A DNA stretch of 64,000 nucleotides from UBA11512 sp964623895 (GCA_964623895.1 CAZUWA010000001.1:26464-90463), one strand, 5' to 3'. Shown: positions 9,780-19,219, counted from the stretch's first letter. Numbers and translations: made by a program. Notes: a model not told the origin generated them from the sequence alone.

Positions 9780-11665
9780 TGACTTTTGAACTTTATTTTG
9801 AAGATTGCGTTCGGGTGGTGTGCAGTGCCACCCGAACGAAACATGCAGAGTTGTTTTCTGCTTTTGAATACGGTGAGGTGCTGACCTATCGTATGTATCT
9901 TGCACCTGAGCTGATGGTAAATGAGGCAACACTTTCTTTATTTCGGGATGATGACGGCGCAACACTGACGATTCCGGGACAAAAAGAGGGGGATGGATTT
10001 ACTTTTACTGTTGAAAGTGATCAGATCTGTCTTTCCGGTAGAAATGGCGGATTGTTCTATTATTGCTTTCATTTAGACAATAAAGTGCTTTCTCAGAATG
10101 AATTCGGCGAAGGATACTATCTCTCCGATACCGAAGAAGGCTGCAGTAAGTTTCAACTGTCAGTGTACCGTCCGGGAAGCAATAGACAGCTTGGTTATGA
10201 AGGCGGTATCATGTACCAAATTTTCCCCGATCGCTTTTGCCGTTCGGAGAATCGCTTTACAAAAGATGGTGCCGTAATCGAAGAAGATTGGTACGGTGAT
10301 ATTAGGGAATATCCCTTGACACCCGGCGCACCGGTGAAAAACAATCATTTTTTCGGCGGAGACTTATATGGTATTGCTGAAAAACTCGATTATCTCAAAG
10401 AACTCGGAGTGACGCTTATTTATCTCAATCCGATTTTTAAAGCGGCATCCAATCACCGTTATGACACCGGCGATTATGAACAGGTAGATGAATTGCTCGG
10501 TGGCAATGCGGCATTACAGTTTTTGATCGACCGCGCCAAAGAAAAAGGAATCGGGATCATTCTCGATGGCGTGTTCAACCATACGGGAGATGACAGCAAG
10601 TATTTCAACAAGTATGGCAGATACCCAACGCTTGGTGCTTATCAGTCAAAAGATTCCCCCTATTATGATTGGTATTTTTTCAAAAACTATCCGGATAGTT
10701 ATGAGTGTTGGTGGGGCATTACCATTCAGCCGAAAATGAACGGAAAGAATGAAAAATATCTTGCGTATTTTGCCGGAGAAGATGGGATCATTTCGAGATA
10801 TCTTAAAATGGGGATTGCGGGTTGGAGATTGGATGTGGCGGATGAGCTTCCTGACGAAGCACTGAATGCAATCAAATCTGCCGCAGAATATGTTGACGGC
10901 AAAGGATTGGTGTACGGAGAGGTTTGGGAGGATGCTTCCAATAAAATCTCTTATTCAGTGCGCCGTCATTATTTTACAGGCGGACAGTTGACTGCAACCA
11001 TGAATTATCCTCTGAAAAATGCCATTATCGGTTACCTCACAGAGGGAGATGCCGAATTTATCTTCTATACAATGAAGACTATCTACAGCCACTACCCGAA
11101 ATCTGCATCCGATTTGGCAATGAATATTCTGTCAACGCACGATACCGAACGCATTCTCACCGTTCTTGCCGGTTCTCCGCAAACTGCAGCATCCCCTGAC
11201 ATATTGGCGCATGCCGTCTTGACGGCAGAAGAGCGTGCATCAGCGATCAAAAAGATCAAGATTGCGGCATTGCTTCAGATGACACTTCCCGGTATTCCTT
11301 GTATCTATTATGGGGACGAGATCGGAATGGAAGGCTACCATGATCCCTTTAACCGCAAACCTTATCCATGGGGAAGAGAAGATGAACAGATCCTTTCTTA
11401 TTACAAAACACTTACATCGTTTCGCAAACAATGTAAGATGTTGGCAGATGCCTATTACAGGGGGATCTCTGCAAAGAACGGAGTGTACATTTTCGAACGA
11501 TTCAATGATAAAGGCGAGATTTTGAAGGTCATTGCAAATCTTTCGGATCATTGTTATTTAGAACGGTTTCAAGGAAAAATGTTGCTTTGTCCTGCAATGA
11601 CAGAGATCACAGACGGTATCGCCGTGGCTCAGAACACTGCCGTTGCGCTTTACAGAAAGCAATAA
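9779..11665 (+). CDS. GH13 alpha-amylase/neopullulanase-like glucan hydrolase
   Basis: The 628-residue protein has a non-catalytic N-terminal beta-domain (about 1-130, CBM34-like) and a GH13 barrel starting at YQIFPDRF. The nucleophile lies in GWRLDVADE near residue 351, the acid in YGEVWED near 380, and STHDTER near 454. No signal peptide is seen, so it probably trims intracellular glycogen or maltodextrins, as cyclomaltodextrinase/neopullulanase-type enzymes do. The start is the ATG at 9779, which shares one base with the glgP stop (TAATG) and implies translational coupling. An upstream in-frame start at 9755 lies inside glgP and is not needed. Exact specificity is not resolved. Confidence 0.9.
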   Translation: MTFELYFEDCVRVVCSATRTKHAELFSAFEYGEVLTYRMYLAPELMVNEATLSLFRDDDGATLTIPGQKEGDGFTFTVESDQICLSGRNGGLFYYCFHLDNKVLSQNEFGEGYYLSDTEEGCSKFQLSVYRPGSNRQLGYEGGIMYQIFPDRFCRSENRFTKDGAVIEEDWYGDIREYPLTPGAPVKNNHFFGGDLYGIAEKLDYLKELGVTLIYLNPIFKAASNHRYDTGDYEQVDELLGGNAALQFLIDRAKEKGIGIILDGVFNHTGDDSKYFNKYGRYPTLGAYQSKDSPYYDWYFFKNYPDSYECWWGITIQPKMNGKNEKYLAYFAGEDGIISRYLKMGIAGWRLDVADELPDEALNAIKSAAEYVDGKGLVYGEVWEDASNKISYSVRRHYFTGGQLTATMNYPLKNAIIGYLTEGDAEFIFYTMKTIYSHYPKSASDLAMNILSTHDTERILTVLAGSPQTAASPDILAHAVLTAEERASAIKKIKIAALLQMTLPGIPCIYYGDEIGMEGYHDPFNRKPYPWGREDEQILSYYKTLTSFRKQCKMLADAYYRGISAKNGVYIFERFNDKGEILKVIANLSDHCYLERFQGKMLLCPAMTEITDGIAVAQNTAVALYRKQ

Positions 11666-11730
11666 AAAACTGTAAAAAACTTGATGCTTTTTACAGTTTT
11701 CTCAAAGAAGGTGGCGATGCCGCCTTTTTT
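11666..11730 (+). terminator. tandem Rho-independent terminators of the glycogen operon
   Basis: Two hairpins follow the GH13 stop codon. The first pairs AAAACTGTAAAAA (11666-11678) with TTTTTACAGTTTT (11688-11700). The second pairs GGTGGC (11710-11715) with GCCGCC (11719-11724) and is followed directly by six T residues. Confidence 0.85.
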
Positions 11731-11811
11731 GATCATGTTTTTTGATGTTGGTAATTTTGCGGAAATATCGGTGTAAACGGAAATGGTTGAACACCGAGAT
11801 AGAATTCAAAA

Positions 11812-11853
11812 GGGTGTTAAAAAGGTCAAAAACAACTTTTTAACACCCTCTTT
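11812..11853. terminator. bidirectional terminator between convergent transcripts
   Basis: A perfect 13-bp stem pairs GGGTGTTAAAAAG (11812-11824) with CTTTTTAACACCC (11836-11848). It has T-rich sequence on the plus side and an A-rich flank on the other. It separates the glycogen operon from the convergent minus-strand gene ending at 11864. Confidence 0.75.
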
Positions 11854-11863
11854 ATTTGTTTGG

Positions 11864-12499
11864 TTATCTTCTCATTTCCTTGACAACAGTGGTAGCTTTG
11901 TTATAGTATTTAAATGCAGCAAGTGTCTTATTACTGCCCTCAAAGATTACCACACCTTGCTTGCTGTCCTCTTTGTTGTAGATGCAGTAGTATGCCTGAT
12001 CGGTGTTGGGAGTGGAGAGAATATTGACAGTGTTTTCCGGACCGATCGCATCTGCCTTCATCTTTCCTTCTCCTTCATAGGGAGCGGTTTCGACGATCGA
12101 ATGCATCTTGGTTTGTACAAGCAGTTTGTCGGATTGATTACCATAGATCTCGGTGCAGATCAATTCTGCATTTTCAATGGCATAGGAATACTCAATGTCA
12201 ACAAATTTGTGCGTTTTCTGCCAAATAAAAACACCGAGCAAGGAGGAGAGCGCAAGCGATGCCATAAATCCGATCGCTCCAGCATCGAAAAGACCGGTGA
12301 TGAGTGTAACCAATACAATTACAAAGATAATGCTTCCGAAAAAAGCGAAATAATAGCCGATCTGTTGGGTACGGTATTTGCCTTCCGATGCTTTTTTAAC
12401 GGTATATTCCGCCACATTTACCTGTTTGAAGCTGTCGTCATTTCCACTTGATGTGGAGTTGGAATTTCTGCCGAGAGCGCTAACGATTTTCTTTGCCAT
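11864..12499 (-). CDS. hypothetical membrane protein with two transmembrane segments
   Basis: I do not recognise this 211-residue protein with certainty; it somewhat resembles small clostridial DUF6106-type membrane proteins. It has a Ser/Asn-rich N-terminus, two adjacent membrane segments (about residues 45-95), then a soluble C-terminal domain of about 110 residues. The start is the ATG at 12499, because AAAGGA lies 12 bases before it and would be inside the coding region if the ATG at 12520 were used. It has its own promoter at 12548-12576. Confidence 0.65.
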   Translation of the reverse strand: MAKKIVSALGRNSNSTSSGNDDSFKQVNVAEYTVKKASEGKYRTQQIGYYFAFFGSIIFVIVLVTLITGLFDAGAIGFMASLALSSLLGVFIWQKTHKFVDIEYSYAIENAELICTEIYGNQSDKLLVQTKMHSIVETAPYEGEGKMKADAIGPENTVNILSTPNTDQAYYCIYNKEDSKQGVVIFEGSNKTLAAFKYYNKATTVVKEMRR

Positions 12500-12547
12500 G
12501 ATAATACATTTTCCTTTCAATAATAATGATCTTAAACATCACCGTAT

Positions 12548-12576
12548 ATTATACATGAAAATGGAAATTTTTGCAA
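12548..12576 (-). promoter_or_regulatory. SigA-type promoter
   Basis: On the minus strand TTGCAA (12571-12576) and TATAAT (12548-12553) are separated by 17 bases, about 50 bases before the gene starting at 12499. Confidence 0.7.
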
Positions 12577-12583
12577 GCCTTTT

Positions 12584-13261
12584 TCAGTTTTTCTTTCTTT
12601 TTTTGAAAAATTTATACCCAAAAAGTAAAATGATTAGGAATAGGATGATAAGAAGGATCTGAAGATAGGTAAAGTAAACGGATTCGACGAAAGAATCGGA
12701 TAAGTGGTTTTCGGCTGCGTACTTTGCGGCGAGTGGATTGTCCGAAACATCAAAGAGGGTTCGTTCGCAACCTTTAAAGGCTTCATACCCGATCTTTGTG
12801 ATCTCTTTGCCCAGTTTTAATTTGAAAATGCGTGGGCAGTCGCGGAAAGCAGCATCCCCGATCGACAAAACCGAATCATTTAACGAGACGGAACAAAGAA
12901 GAGAACATCCCTCGAATGCGCTTTCACCGATCAAAACCTTGCCGCCTTTTTCAAAGGTAATGCTATTCAAATTGGGGCAGTCGGCAAAAGCGTATGCGCC
13001 GATTATTTCAAGTGAGGAGGGAAAGGTGACCTTCCGTAAACGCTCGTTTTTATAGAATGCGCTGTCGGCTATCGCAATGATAGGTTGACCGTCCAATTCC
13101 TTCGGAATGACCAGCTCTCTTGCCAAGACCGAGCTTCCGGTAATGATAATGCCGTCATCTGTTTGTTCATATTGAAAATCCGATCTGTCGGAATCGTTTG
13201 TGCAGGCGACGACCGAGAAGATGAGGAAGAGCGCCAAAAAAGCAGTTATGATTTTTTTCAT
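12584..13261 (-). CDS. leucine-rich-repeat (BspA-type) lipoprotein with C-terminal membrane anchor
   Basis: The 225-residue protein has a signal peptide ending in the lipobox-like FSVVAC (Cys20). Four or five LRR_5/BspA-type repeats follow (about 60-175), with recurring patterns such as SAFxxCxxLxxVxL and IGxxAFxxC. A strong hydrophobic helix near residues 197-216 is followed by a basic tail, so both ends may be membrane-linked. Such proteins are surface-exposed and usually have unknown or adhesive roles. Confidence 0.8.
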   Translation of the reverse strand: MKKIITAFLALFLIFSVVACTNDSDRSDFQYEQTDDGIIITGSSVLARELVIPKELDGQPIIAIADSAFYKNERLRKVTFPSSLEIIGAYAFADCPNLNSITFEKGGKVLIGESAFEGCSLLCSVSLNDSVLSIGDAAFRDCPRIFKLKLGKEITKIGYEAFKGCERTLFDVSDNPLAAKYAAENHLSDSFVESVYFTYLQILLIILFLIILLFGYKFFKKRKKN

Positions 13262-13336
13262 AAATACACACCTAAGAATTAGTATTTTTAGACAATGAAG
13301 CGAAAAATGTTTTCTTGCAAGGCAAGAGACTGCATC

Positions 13337-13365
13337 ATTATACCATATTTTTTTACCATTGTAAA
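13337..13365 (-). promoter_or_regulatory. SigA-type promoter of the LRR lipoprotein gene
   Basis: Minus-strand TTTACA (13360-13365) and TATAAT (13337-13342) are separated by 17 bases. The start codon lies about 75 bases downstream at 13261. Confidence 0.7.
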
Positions 13366-13422
13366 GTGAAAAATGCAGTACATTTTGGCTATACTAACAA
13401 AAAGTAAAAAACAAGGTGCGAT

Positions 13423-14805
13423 ATGAATGAATATTTAAAAAAAACGGAAGAAATGGACGCCGGCATGCACAATGGCGTTAGTTATGATACCGTCAAGCGT
13501 GAGATCACGCTTGAAAACGGAAAAAACGCGGCGGTATACTGTGTGAATGGGTGTGTTGACAGTGAACTTATTGAAAAATTGATAAGAACAATCCTCGACG
13601 GTCAACCGCCAGAAAAACTTCCTTTTGCCGATATGTCTGTAAAAATGAGTGCAAAAGAGGCATTGATCGATGTATATACCGGCAATGCTATTGTCATTTT
13701 TGAAGGAACGAGCGGTTTTGTCTCGGTGGATGTGAAAGCAATGCCGCTTCGGAGTATTGAAGAACCTTCGAAAGAAAAGGTGTTGCGCGGTGCAAAGGAT
13801 GGCTTTGTAGAGAGTATCGTGCAGAATTCCGCGCTCATTCGTCGCAGGATCAGAGATTCAAAACTGATTTTCAAGAGGCTTTCTGTCGGAAAAAGCAGTG
13901 TGACCGATGTGGCTATCTGCTATATGGAGGATCGGGCAGACAGTCGATTTGTGAATAAATTGATCTCGGAAATTGACAGTATTGACATTGGCGCGCTCAA
14001 TATGGGGCAGGAGAGTCTCGCAGAACTGATGATCAAAAAGAAAAAATACAATCCTTTTCCAAAAATTCGCTATACCGAGCGACCGGATGCGGCGGCTGCA
14101 ATGTTGATGGAGGGAAGTGTGATCGTTCTTTGTGACAATTATCCTGCCGCGATGATCCTGCCGACATCGTTTCTCGATTTTTTGCAAAACACTGATGACT
14201 TCTATTTTCCCCCGGCGATCGGTGGGTATCTGAAGGTGGTCAGAAACGTTGTGTACCTGTTTTCCATCATTTTGACACCGGTATGGTTTTGTCTGCAACA
14301 GTATGCGGATATCATTCCCGAACCGCTTTCTTTTCTGATTTATAAAGGAGAAAGTTTTTTGCCGCTTCTTTTTCAGATCTTATTGGTAGAACTTGCGGTC
14401 GACGGATTAAAGTTGGCATCACTCAATACCCCCGATACCCTTTCTAATTCCTTAAGCGTTATCAGTGCTCTGATCCTCGGTGATTTTGCAATAGAGGTGG
14501 GATGGATCTCCGAGCAGGTGATCTTATATATGGCTTTTGTTGCCATTGCAAACTTTGCCCAGCCCAGTTATGAATTATCTTATGCTTTCAAATTTATGAG
14601 AATGATCACATTGCTCCTGATCGCTCTCTTTGGAATTTATGGGTTGGCAGTCGGAGTGATCTTTACGATCACGACAATTGTCACAAACGGTTCTTATCTT
14701 TCGGGCAAAGGATATCTTTATCCATTGATCCCGTTCAACGGAAAAGCTTTATTCAAACTTTTGTACCGTGTCAGTACGGAAAAAGATAAAAGTTTAAAAA
14801 AATAA
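13423..14805 (+). CDS. spoVAF: spore germination protein, SpoVAF/GerA-KA family
   Basis: This 460-residue protein matches the GerA alpha-subunit family. It has a soluble N-terminal half with RGAKDGFVESIVQNSALIR-type sequence near residues 124-145, then about five membrane segments from residue 255 to 440. The N-terminal segment (YDTVKREITLENGK followed by VNGCVDSELIEKLI) resembles SpoVAF more than nutrient-receptor GerAA. SpoVAF-type proteins act in the spore inner membrane during germination. No GerB, GerC or other spoVA gene is adjacent, so it is encoded alone. Its presence implies a spore-forming lineage. The SpoVAF assignment over generic GerA is my inference. Confidence 0.85.
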   Translation: MNEYLKKTEEMDAGMHNGVSYDTVKREITLENGKNAAVYCVNGCVDSELIEKLIRTILDGQPPEKLPFADMSVKMSAKEALIDVYTGNAIVIFEGTSGFVSVDVKAMPLRSIEEPSKEKVLRGAKDGFVESIVQNSALIRRRIRDSKLIFKRLSVGKSSVTDVAICYMEDRADSRFVNKLISEIDSIDIGALNMGQESLAELMIKKKKYNPFPKIRYTERPDAAAAMLMEGSVIVLCDNYPAAMILPTSFLDFLQNTDDFYFPPAIGGYLKVVRNVVYLFSIILTPVWFCLQQYADIIPEPLSFLIYKGESFLPLLFQILLVELAVDGLKLASLNTPDTLSNSLSVISALILGDFAIEVGWISEQVILYMAFVAIANFAQPSYELSYAFKFMRMITLLLIALFGIYGLAVGVIFTITTIVTNGSYLSGKGYLYPLIPFNGKALFKLLYRVSTEKDKSLKK

Positions 14806-14807
14806 AT

Positions 14808-14836
14808 TTGACATTCAATACGTCTTGTGATATAAT
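14808..14836 (+). promoter_or_regulatory. SigA-type promoter, consensus
   Basis: TTGACA (14808-14813) and TATAAT (14831-14836) are separated by 17 bases. It lies right behind the spoVAF stop codon and about 60 bases before the lipoprotein start. Confidence 0.85.
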
Positions 14837-14898
14837 AAAATGGAATTTTGCAAGACGCAGAATTTTGTGTAAACTTATAAGAATTGTAGGTGATTTTT

Positions 14899-16506
14899 TT
14901 GAAAAGAACAGTAATCGGTCTTCTTTGCATTGCGGTTCTTTTGGTGTCTGTTTTTTCGTTTGCATCTTGTGTAAATGAAAATGAAAAGGAAGAATTGTAT
15001 ACGGCACTTTCCGAACTTCTGCCGGCAGAAGGCTATACGACGGCATCCTATAAAGTGTATATTGATGCATATAACAATGCCAAGCAGGTCTATCTTAATG
15101 AAGAAGCAACGGGTCTGGAGGTCGACACTGCTTTAAAGACCTTGAACAGTGCCAAAGGTTCGCTTGTGAAGACGGCGGATTTCTCTCAGTTGAAACTGGC
15201 AATAGAAGCGCATGAGAGCATTATCGCCGCTTCCTACACTTCGGAAAGTTACGGAACGTATCTTTCGGCGTATAATATTGCACTGGCAGTTTATCAGGAT
15301 GATTCCTCAAGCCAAAATGAGATCAATTCGGCGGTCACGTCTTTGAACAATGCCATTCGCGCACTGGTGAAGATCCCGGACAGTTCCTCGTTACAGCAGT
15401 TGCTTCAAAACAAGGTGTCTTCCGATGGATACACCACGGCTTCCTACCGACTCTATGAGGAAGCCTACAGCAATGCACTGCAACTGATCCAAGATGAGAA
15501 TGCGGCAAAAGAAGAGCTGTTGCTTGCGGAAAACCTTTTAAGGCAGACACAAAACGCGTTGATGAAAAAAGGCGACACAACACCATTAACGACGGTCATG
15601 CGAGAGATCGAGCAGCAATATCTTGCGACGGACAAATCGGGTAGAGAACCGAAGGACTATTATACGGCGAGCAGTTATGCCGCATTTATGGTCGTTTACA
15701 ATGAATGTAAGACCATTGAAGCCACTTCCGACGCCTCCGATAACGAGATCGTATTGCTTGGCGAAAATCTCGTCAATGCGGCTGAGAAACTTGTCTCGAT
15801 TAAAGGATTGCTCGAACGTATTGATATGTTCGCCGTGTATGCGGCACAGAGCCATTATTATACTGTCGAAAGTTATGAAAATTTTGCGGCGGCAGTATCC
15901 GAAGCGATCAATATCGCAAAGGCAAGCAATCCGACTTTTGACCAAGTTAAAGCAGCAGAGGACAAAATTGATGATGCACTGACCAAATTGGAACGTCGAG
16001 AATTGATTCCCGACCATCAGACAAATAAGACTTTTACTAATAAAGAGATTAAAGTTGGCAATTCCTCCGTTTCTTTTGAAGACTATATGACGGATTATGC
16101 CGCATTTTTCGAAAAGGTCACGACCGATAATTTGATCTTTGCTTACTATACCGAAGGTGATGTGGCATATATTCATTATGCAAATGCGGATATTGTGATG
16201 CGAGATCAATATATCAAGATGAGTTATAGTGGCGGTGCAACCGTTTCAGCTGAAAGCATTTTTGCGGCATCCTTCGGAGGCATCTCTTTTGACAAGAGTG
16301 AATTTGATTTCTCTGCAGAAGAAAATTTCGGTACGCCTACCGAATACAGCAAGCGTACCGAGATTGTTATGGGTATGGAAAACAGCATTGCGACAATCGT
16401 CTATTCTGCACAAGACGGAAGCAAGATGACTATCGAATATAACACTATCTATAATTTTATTATCTCTATTGAGTTGGTCAACGGCGGCGCGGACGTCTTA
16501 GCGTGA
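14899..16506 (+). CDS. lipoprotein with four or five FIVAR-like helical repeats
   Basis: A 535-residue exported protein. The signal peptide ends in the lipobox FASC (about Cys24 from the TTG start). Repeats of about 75 residues follow to about residue 370, each with the pattern YTxxSYxxYxxAYNxAxxV and a trailing NxAxxxLV, as in FIVAR-type surface repeats. The last 150 residues form a different, beta-rich domain. The TTG at 14899 is preferred because AGGTGA at 14888-14893 is 5 bases before it; GTG at 14890 is the alternative. Its 3' end overlaps the convergent gene ending at 16449 by 58 bases. The function is unknown. Confidence 0.8.
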   Translation: MKRTVIGLLCIAVLLVSVFSFASCVNENEKEELYTALSELLPAEGYTTASYKVYIDAYNNAKQVYLNEEATGLEVDTALKTLNSAKGSLVKTADFSQLKLAIEAHESIIAASYTSESYGTYLSAYNIALAVYQDDSSSQNEINSAVTSLNNAIRALVKIPDSSSLQQLLQNKVSSDGYTTASYRLYEEAYSNALQLIQDENAAKEELLLAENLLRQTQNALMKKGDTTPLTTVMREIEQQYLATDKSGREPKDYYTASSYAAFMVVYNECKTIEATSDASDNEIVLLGENLVNAAEKLVSIKGLLERIDMFAVYAAQSHYYTVESYENFAAAVSEAINIAKASNPTFDQVKAAEDKIDDALTKLERRELIPDHQTNKTFTNKEIKVGNSSVSFEDYMTDYAAFFEKVTTDNLIFAYYTEGDVAYIHYANADIVMRDQYIKMSYSGGATVSAESIFAASFGGISFDKSEFDFSAEENFGTPTEYSKRTEIVMGMENSIATIVYSAQDGSKMTIEYNTIYNFIISIELVNGGADVLA

Positions 16507-17969
16507 TTTGAAGAAAGTTCCGGTTCCATATTAAAGACATCCTCAATGCATTCCAAAACATGGGAAGCGATCATCGAACGCTTTCCATGTTTTTTTGCGG
16601 CAAAATCGCCTGCGGCACCATGAATAAAGCATCCGGCAACAGCGGCATCAAGAGAAGACATGCCGCCTGCCATAAGAGCTGAAATAATCCCCGAAAGGAC
16701 ATCTCCGCATCCGGCGGTAGACATTCCGTTGTTACCGGAAAGATTGATATAAGAGACCGTGCCGTCTGTGATCACAGTATGTGCGTCCTTTAAAAGAACG
16801 ACCGCACCTGTCATTTTTGCGAGTTTTTTGGCGGCAAGAATGGGGGAAGCGAGAATGCTATCGATTGAAACGCCGAGCAGGCGCGCAGCCTCACCGGGAT
16901 GTGGCGTCAATAAGATCTTTCCTTTGTAGTTTTCGATAAGCGAGGTTCCCACTGTCAGATTTAATCCGTCGGCATCAAGTAACAGCGGTAAGGCGCAGTT
17001 TTCAAGGATGGTGCGCACGATCTTTTGTGCTTGTGCACTTTTGCCTATTCCCGGACCGAGCAATACGGCAGAACAGTGCTCTGTCGCTCCTAAAAAATAA
17101 TCCGGCGGTGTTTTTTTGTCGTAACTGTATAAGACCGCTTCCGGCAAAAGCGTTTGGCAGATGATCCTGTTTTCCTCCGGCGTTACGATCTTTACAAGAC
17201 CGACGCCGGAGAAATATCCGGCTTTTCCCGCAAGATAGGAAGCGCCTGCCATGTTTTTGCAACCTGTAATGGTAACAAGTGTGCCGTAACTACCTTTGTT
17301 ACTTCGGACAAAGCGCTTAGGTAAGATCGGTAAACTTTCGACTGCCGCAAAGGATGTGTAAGGCGGATAACTCAGTCCAATGTCCAAAAGAACGACTTTT
17401 CCGCAGTATTCGGTGGCAGGATACGCAAAGTGTGCTGGTTTATAGCACCCGAGCGCCAAGGTTGTGTCTGCTTTGAATGTGTGCGGATCGGCTTCGCCGG
17501 TGTCGGCAGAAACACCGCTTGGAAGGTCTGCGGAGATACGATGGGAGGGAAGCCCTGAAAGAACATCAAAGAGAGAACGGTATGCATCAGGCAGTGTGCC
17601 GTGAAAGGAGGATCCGAAGACGCAGTCTATAATGATGTCGTATTTTTTCGACTGTTTTATTGACGAGACGGTGGCAATACCATCTGAAAAGAAAGCGTTT
17701 GCTTTGGTGGATGGAGGATCATCAATGGAAAAAACATCAATCTGATAGTTTTTTTGTATTTGAATGCGTTTTGCAAGGGCATAGCCGTCTGCGCCGTTGT
17801 TTCCGCTTCCGCATAGGATCAGGATCGAAGAATTGACCGAAAAATGGGAAAGCAGGTAGCGTTCGATGCTCTCAGCTGCGTTTTCAATCATTTTTTCAAA
17901 GGACAGACCGCTTTTTGAAAGTGCCGCTTCGTGCGCTTTGATCTCGGAAGAAGTGTAGCACGCGATCAT
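16449..17969 (-). CDS. nnr: bifunctional NAD(P)H-hydrate epimerase / ADP-dependent dehydratase
   Basis: This 506-residue protein fuses the two NAD(P)HX repair enzymes. The N-terminal YjeF_N epimerase domain (about 1-200) contains CGSGNNGADGYALAKR. The C-terminal ribokinase-like dehydratase domain (about 220-490) contains DADGLNL, LTPHPGEAARLLG and GMSTAGCGDVLSG. Together they convert damaged hydrated NAD(P)H back to the cofactor using ADP. The gene starts inside the end of the methyltransferase gene (4-base overlap, ATGA), so the two are coupled. The last residues extend into the convergent lipoprotein gene. Confidence 0.94.
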   Translation of the reverse strand: MIACYTSSEIKAHEAALSKSGLSFEKMIENAAESIERYLLSHFSVNSSILILCGSGNNGADGYALAKRIQIQKNYQIDVFSIDDPPSTKANAFFSDGIATVSSIKQSKKYDIIIDCVFGSSFHGTLPDAYRSLFDVLSGLPSHRISADLPSGVSADTGEADPHTFKADTTLALGCYKPAHFAYPATEYCGKVVLLDIGLSYPPYTSFAAVESLPILPKRFVRSNKGSYGTLVTITGCKNMAGASYLAGKAGYFSGVGLVKIVTPEENRIICQTLLPEAVLYSYDKKTPPDYFLGATEHCSAVLLGPGIGKSAQAQKIVRTILENCALPLLLDADGLNLTVGTSLIENYKGKILLTPHPGEAARLLGVSIDSILASPILAAKKLAKMTGAVVLLKDAHTVITDGTVSYINLSGNNGMSTAGCGDVLSGIISALMAGGMSSLDAAVAGCFIHGAAGDFAAKKHGKRSMIASHVLECIEDVFNMEPELSSNHAKTSAPPLTNSIEIIKL

Positions 17970-19135
17970 TGTAATGTATCTCCTTGCAAGAGTTTGTTTA
18001 GATATGGATCAACTTTCAAAAACGTCGCAGCAGCCTGATACTCTGCGAGTGCGGCCGCTTTTTTTTCTTCAGACACATGTCCCTTGACGGCGCGGATCAT
18101 AATGTTTTTCGGCGTTTCCTCGGGGTCGATGAGTTCAATTGCAGTGACACGGTATCCCTCTGCTTCTAAGCGCTTACAACGCAGAGCATCTGTCAGAGCA
18201 TCGCACATTTTCTGACGGAACATCGAATGCTCGCTGACAAAAGACAGTTCCGAGCAGTCGAGCTGTTTCATCATTTCATGATGACAGCAGGGGGTAGAAA
18301 GTATGACATCTGCATCCAAACGAACTGCATTTGAGAGAACGATATCGGTGGCAATATCGCAGGCATGCAGAGAAATGACCAAATGGATTTTTTCCTTCGG
18401 GTCAAAATCAAAGATGTTTCCGCATTCAAACAGCATGCCGTCAAAATCGAGTTCTTTGGCGGTTTCTTTGCAGAAATCAATGACATCTTTTTTAAGATCC
18501 ACCCCATACATGATCACTATTCGTCCTTTGAGAACTGTCAGATAGTAATAGACTGCAAAGGTGAGATAACTTTTTCCGCAACAAAGATCACAAACACGAA
18601 GGGGACCTTCTTTAGGAAGAGCGCCATATATGTCGTCGAGTATCTCTACAAAGCGGTTGATCTGTTTGAATTTTGAACGTTTTTTGTCGTAGATCTCACC
18701 ACTTTCCGAGCAAACACCGAGCTTTGAAAGAAAACCGGCAGATTTGATCGGATCAAGAAGATAATGCCGTTCTTTGTTGTTCGCTGTCGCTTTGGCAGTG
18801 GGTGCGAAAGAGTGATTGATGCGGTCGTTGATGTGTACCTTTCCGTTTTTGGAAATGAGGATTTCACATTCACCGCCGGTGGTAAAGAGGTTGATCTGTC
18901 GGTATTCAGAAAGCAGAATATCCAATCGCTCGATGCCCGGATCTTCCGGAAGATTGATCTGTCGCGCTTTGCCATCGGTATAGAAGGACTCAAGTTGTAA
19001 ATAGCGGATGCCTCTGATCTCTACAATACGTCCTTGACTCTTTTTGATCTCTTTTGATCTTGGGCGACTGAATATGATCTTATTGACGATTTTTTCTGTC
19101 AGTGCTTCTCGGATTATTTTTACTGCTTCTTTCAT
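17966..19135 (-). CDS. class I SAM-dependent methyltransferase (Methyltransf_32-like)
   Basis: A 389-residue protein with a Rossmann methyltransferase core from about residue 150: KFKQINRF, then VCDLCCGKSYLTFAVYYYL (motif I), and ISLHACDIATD with a CCHHEM segment. This arrangement is seen in PF13679-type RNA- or cysteine-rich methyltransferases; the substrate is unknown. The ATG at 19135 has GGGAGA 7 bases upstream, while the in-frame start at 19219 lies upstream of the likely transcription start. It is transcribed divergently from rsgA and overlaps nnr. Confidence 0.82.
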   Translation of the reverse strand: MKEAVKIIREALTEKIVNKIIFSRPRSKEIKKSQGRIVEIRGIRYLQLESFYTDGKARQINLPEDPGIERLDILLSEYRQINLFTTGGECEILISKNGKVHINDRINHSFAPTAKATANNKERHYLLDPIKSAGFLSKLGVCSESGEIYDKKRSKFKQINRFVEILDDIYGALPKEGPLRVCDLCCGKSYLTFAVYYYLTVLKGRIVIMYGVDLKKDVIDFCKETAKELDFDGMLFECGNIFDFDPKEKIHLVISLHACDIATDIVLSNAVRLDADVILSTPCCHHEMMKQLDCSELSFVSEHSMFRQKMCDALTDALRCKRLEAEGYRVTAIELIDPEETPKNIMIRAVKGHVSEEKKAAALAEYQAAATFLKVDPYLNKLLQGDTLQ

Positions 19136-19190
19136 GACTATTTCTCCCGCTAAAGTGATCTTTTGATCGATATTACTTTGATATACGTTT

Positions 19191-19219
19191 AGTGTAGCAG
19201 AAATGGCACTTTTTTTCAA
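19191..19219 (-). promoter_or_regulatory. SigA-type promoter of the methyltransferase-nnr operon
   Basis: Minus-strand TTGAAA (19214-19219) and TACACT (19191-19196) are separated by 17 bases. Confidence 0.65.

Noticed and set aside
11783..12451. Long plus-strand open frame opposite the two-helix membrane protein gene
   Set aside because: It is antisense to a minus-strand gene with a promoter and ribosome-binding site, and its translation is rich in Cys, Phe and Ile with no domain-like pattern.
13366..13422. SigG-type promoter for spoVAF
   Set aside because: CTATACTA resembles a SigG -10 box, but I found no -35 box at proper spacing.
15000..16000. Tandem DNA repeats or a CRISPR-like array in the lipoprotein gene
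   Set aside because: The repetition is at the protein level (about 75 residues) and the DNA units differ; there are no short direct repeats with spacers.
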